14,676 bases of DNA from Nitriliruptorales bacterium. Its GTDB lineage: Bacteria > Actinomycetota > Nitriliruptoria > Euzebyales > Egibacteraceae. The notes below the pieces were generated by a model. That model saw only the letters and a program-made list of their open reading frames with translations. It was not told where the DNA came from and did no database searches. The DNA lies in contig SKPY01000360.1 of the NCBI GenBank assembly GCA_007119305.1, forward strand, positions 1-14,676, in the 5' to 3' direction. The translations under genes and the position numbers were made by a program. Shown piece by piece: positions 13,679 to 14,676 of the stretch (its first letter is position 1; every line of letters begins with the position of its first letter).

Positions 13679-14097
13679 CGCAGCAGGGCCGCGCGCTGCT
13701 GGGCGGCCTGCCGACTCGCTGCGCTTTCGGCCTCGTTGCGCTCGATGCGCGCCTGGACGTCGTCGGGGTGAGCGGCGGCGTAGTCCAACGCGAGGCGGAT
13801 CTCGCGAGGATGCAGGTCGCTCTCGGCAGCCAAGGCGGCGATGCGCTGCTCTTCGTCGCCCCCAAGCTCGCGCAGTCGCGCGATGACTTCCCACACGTCG
13901 GGGCCGGCGGCCAGCGCTGCACGGCGGTCATGCGGCGGGCCGCGGAAGACGATCCCCGGGTGCTCGAGCGCGTCGACACCTTCGAGGATCAGCCGCTCGA
14001 GCAGCGCGGTGGCGCTGACGCCCTGCCGCGCGGCCTGCTCTGCGAGGCGCGCTCTGGCTTCGTCGCTGATGCGAAACGACGTGCTCCTCGCGCTCAT
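13675..14097 (-). CDS. RHH/DUF433-like antitoxin
   Basis: A 140-residue partner of the PIN-like toxin. Residues 1-45 look like a ribbon-helix-helix DNA-binding region ('S-T-S-F-R-I-S-D-E-A-R-A-R-L-A-E-Q-A'). Residues about 46-110 resemble DUF433 ('H-P-G-I-V-F-R-G', 'R-R-A-A-L-A-A-G-P-D-V-W-E-V', then 'H-P-R-E-I-R-L-A-L-D-Y-A-A-A-H-P'). The tail is Gln/Ala/Arg-rich. ATG 14097 has AGAGGA just upstream; a longer form to 14178 is less likely. The antitoxin comes first in the pair and probably represses the operon through the inverted repeats upstream. DUF433 with DUF5615 is a familiar pairing. Confidence 0.8.
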   Translation of the reverse strand: MSARSTSFRISDEARARLAEQAARQGVSATALLERLILEGVDALEHPGIVFRGPPHDRRAALAAGPDVWEVIARLRELGGDEEQRIAALAAESDLHPREIRLALDYAAAHPDDVQARIERNEAESAASRQAAQQRAALLR

Positions 14098-14134
14098 GGG
14101 TCCTCTGTTTCGCCGACTTCGCACCGCACTGTAG

Positions 14135-14164
14135 CGCATACGTCGTTCGTGTGCGGTAAACCGC
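14135..14164. promoter_or_regulatory. candidate toxin-antitoxin operator (two overlapping inverted repeats)
   Basis: Upstream of the antitoxin start, CGCATACG and CGTGTGCG flank a 5-base centre (14135-14155), with seven of eight positions pairing as Watson-Crick. Overlapping it, GCGGT-AA-ACCGC (14153-14164) is perfect. Autoregulation by the antitoxin at such repeats is typical of these modules. The repeats are seen; binding is inferred. Confidence 0.4.
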
Positions 14165-14515
14165 GGGCGAGCTTGCATCGTGGATGGTCCTCAACAGCAT
14201 CCGCCGCGCGTCCCCACGACTGGGGTCCGACATCCCCCAGCACGCAACCTGAGTGCGGACCTCGCCGGGTTGGGTTGAACATCAGATCACGCAGCGTAGC
14301 TCGGCGGCAGTACGGAACACCTTTGGGGATTTGTCAAAGGGGTGACGCCGCAGCGCTCGGCAACCGCTGGCGTCGAGGCGAGACGTTCAACTCGCGACCG
14401 CGCATCCCGTCCGGTGCCTGGGAAGACCGCACGGAGGGAACGTCCAGCAGGTTCAGCCCAGCAGGACGTTGTCGAACTGGCGTGGCCACCTCGGCAAGGT
14501 GGTGAACCCGCGACT
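14165..14515. other. intergenic region without a recognised gene
   Basis: Open frames exist on both strands but none resembles a known family or has a good start. Small structures are CCCCA-CGAC-TGGGG (14212-14225) and CCTTTG/CAAAGG around a 9-base loop (14320-14340). The TA-rich patch near 14320-14340 stands out from the GC-rich surroundings. Nothing here supports a gene, an insertion sequence or an attachment site. Confidence 0.4.
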
Positions 14516-14676
14516 TCAGTCCTCTGGCAGGGCGAGCAGCCCCTCGGCGACCTGCTCGAGGTCGTCGCCGGTCACATCCGGTGGGGTGAACACGTCGCCG
14601 TAGGCACCTTCGAGCCGTGCGCACCAGCCGGCGAGGCACCCGGCCCGCTTGGCGCCGTGGCAGTCCCAGGCGTGGA
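14516..14676 (-). CDS. HAD-family hydrolase, C-terminal part (haloacid dehalogenase type II-like)
   Basis: The last 53 residues of a gene whose start lies beyond the window. It begins 'H-A-W-D-C-H-G-A-K-R-A-G', matching the HAD motif IV region of type II haloacid dehalogenase-like enzymes, in which an 'H-x-W-D-x-x-G-A' stretch supplies the acidic Mg-binding residue. It ends with 'L-L-A-L-P-E-D' and TGA. Two Cys residues ('G-C-L-A-G-W-C') replace the more usual 'G-L-R-T-A-W'. The substrate cannot be inferred. It may be unrelated to the toxin-antitoxin pair, which reads in the same direction about 400 bases further on. Confidence 0.7.
   Translation of the reverse strand, partial: HAWDCHGAKRAGCLAGWCARLEGAYGDVFTPPDVTGDDLEQVAEGLLALPED

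Noticed and set aside
13768..14505. Plus-strand open frame of 245 codons
   Set aside because: First half is antisense to the antitoxin; second half has no family resemblance and no credible start.
14165..14515. Insertion sequence or group II intron remnant in the gap before the HAD gene
   Set aside because: No terminal inverted repeats, target duplication, transposase residues or intron domain V pattern could be found by eye.

Overview
The window is very GC-rich with strong G/C third-position bias. It has short intergenic gaps, GTG starts and actinobacterial-looking families (DGC-domain protein, uridine-kinase-like NTPase, SRPBCC protein, DUF433/DUF5615-type toxin-antitoxin pair). I infer an actinobacterium, possibly a deep-branching one. 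No rRNA, tRNA or CRISPR array was seen, so the taxonomy is only a compositional guess.

Layout. (1) 1-122: N-terminal piece of an MFS drug transporter that stops resembling the family abruptly near 122. (2) 364-9858: a nitrous oxide respiration island. A minus-strand Rrf2 regulator is divergent from a DGC-domain cysteine protein. This is followed on the plus strand by membrane-anchored nosZ, a plastocyanin-like lipoprotein, a nosD with a fused membrane domain, nosF, nosY, a SCO1/SenC copper chaperone, a PCuAC copper chaperone with a Met/His-rich insert, and a second membrane-anchored cupredoxin. A second Rrf2 regulator closes the island on the minus strand. (3) 9948-11187: a decayed alkyl sulfatase pseudogene with two single-base frameshifts and a large internal deletion. 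(4) 11250-13143: a TetR regulator divergent from an SRPBCC-like protein, then a uridine-kinase-like NTPase. (5) 13352-14097: a toxin-antitoxin pair on the minus strand. (6) 14516-14676: the C-terminal end of a HAD-family hydrolase running off the window.

How the genes work together. NosZ reduces N2O to N2 at a CuZ/CuA centre. NosDFY supplies what CuZ assembly needs (sulfur delivery is the accepted model), and SCO1 and PCuAC deliver copper outside the membrane. No NosR, NosL, NosX, NosB, NosG/H or cytochrome c gene is present. Electron transfer and copper handling here look copper-protein based, with the two cupredoxins as candidate donors. The two Rrf2 proteins carry three cysteines at the same positions and spacing (CX6CX5C), as expected for Fe-S sensing of NO, O2 or redox state. 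A 12-bp perfect palindrome upstream of nosZ shares its half-site with an inverted repeat in the Rrf2/DGC intergenic region, which makes both candidate operators.

Most unusual points: the NosD fusion, which keeps a signal-peptide-like segment in the middle of the protein; a NosF lacking the H-loop histidine; the Met/His-rich PCuAC insert; the copper-only accessory set; and the shared operator motif.
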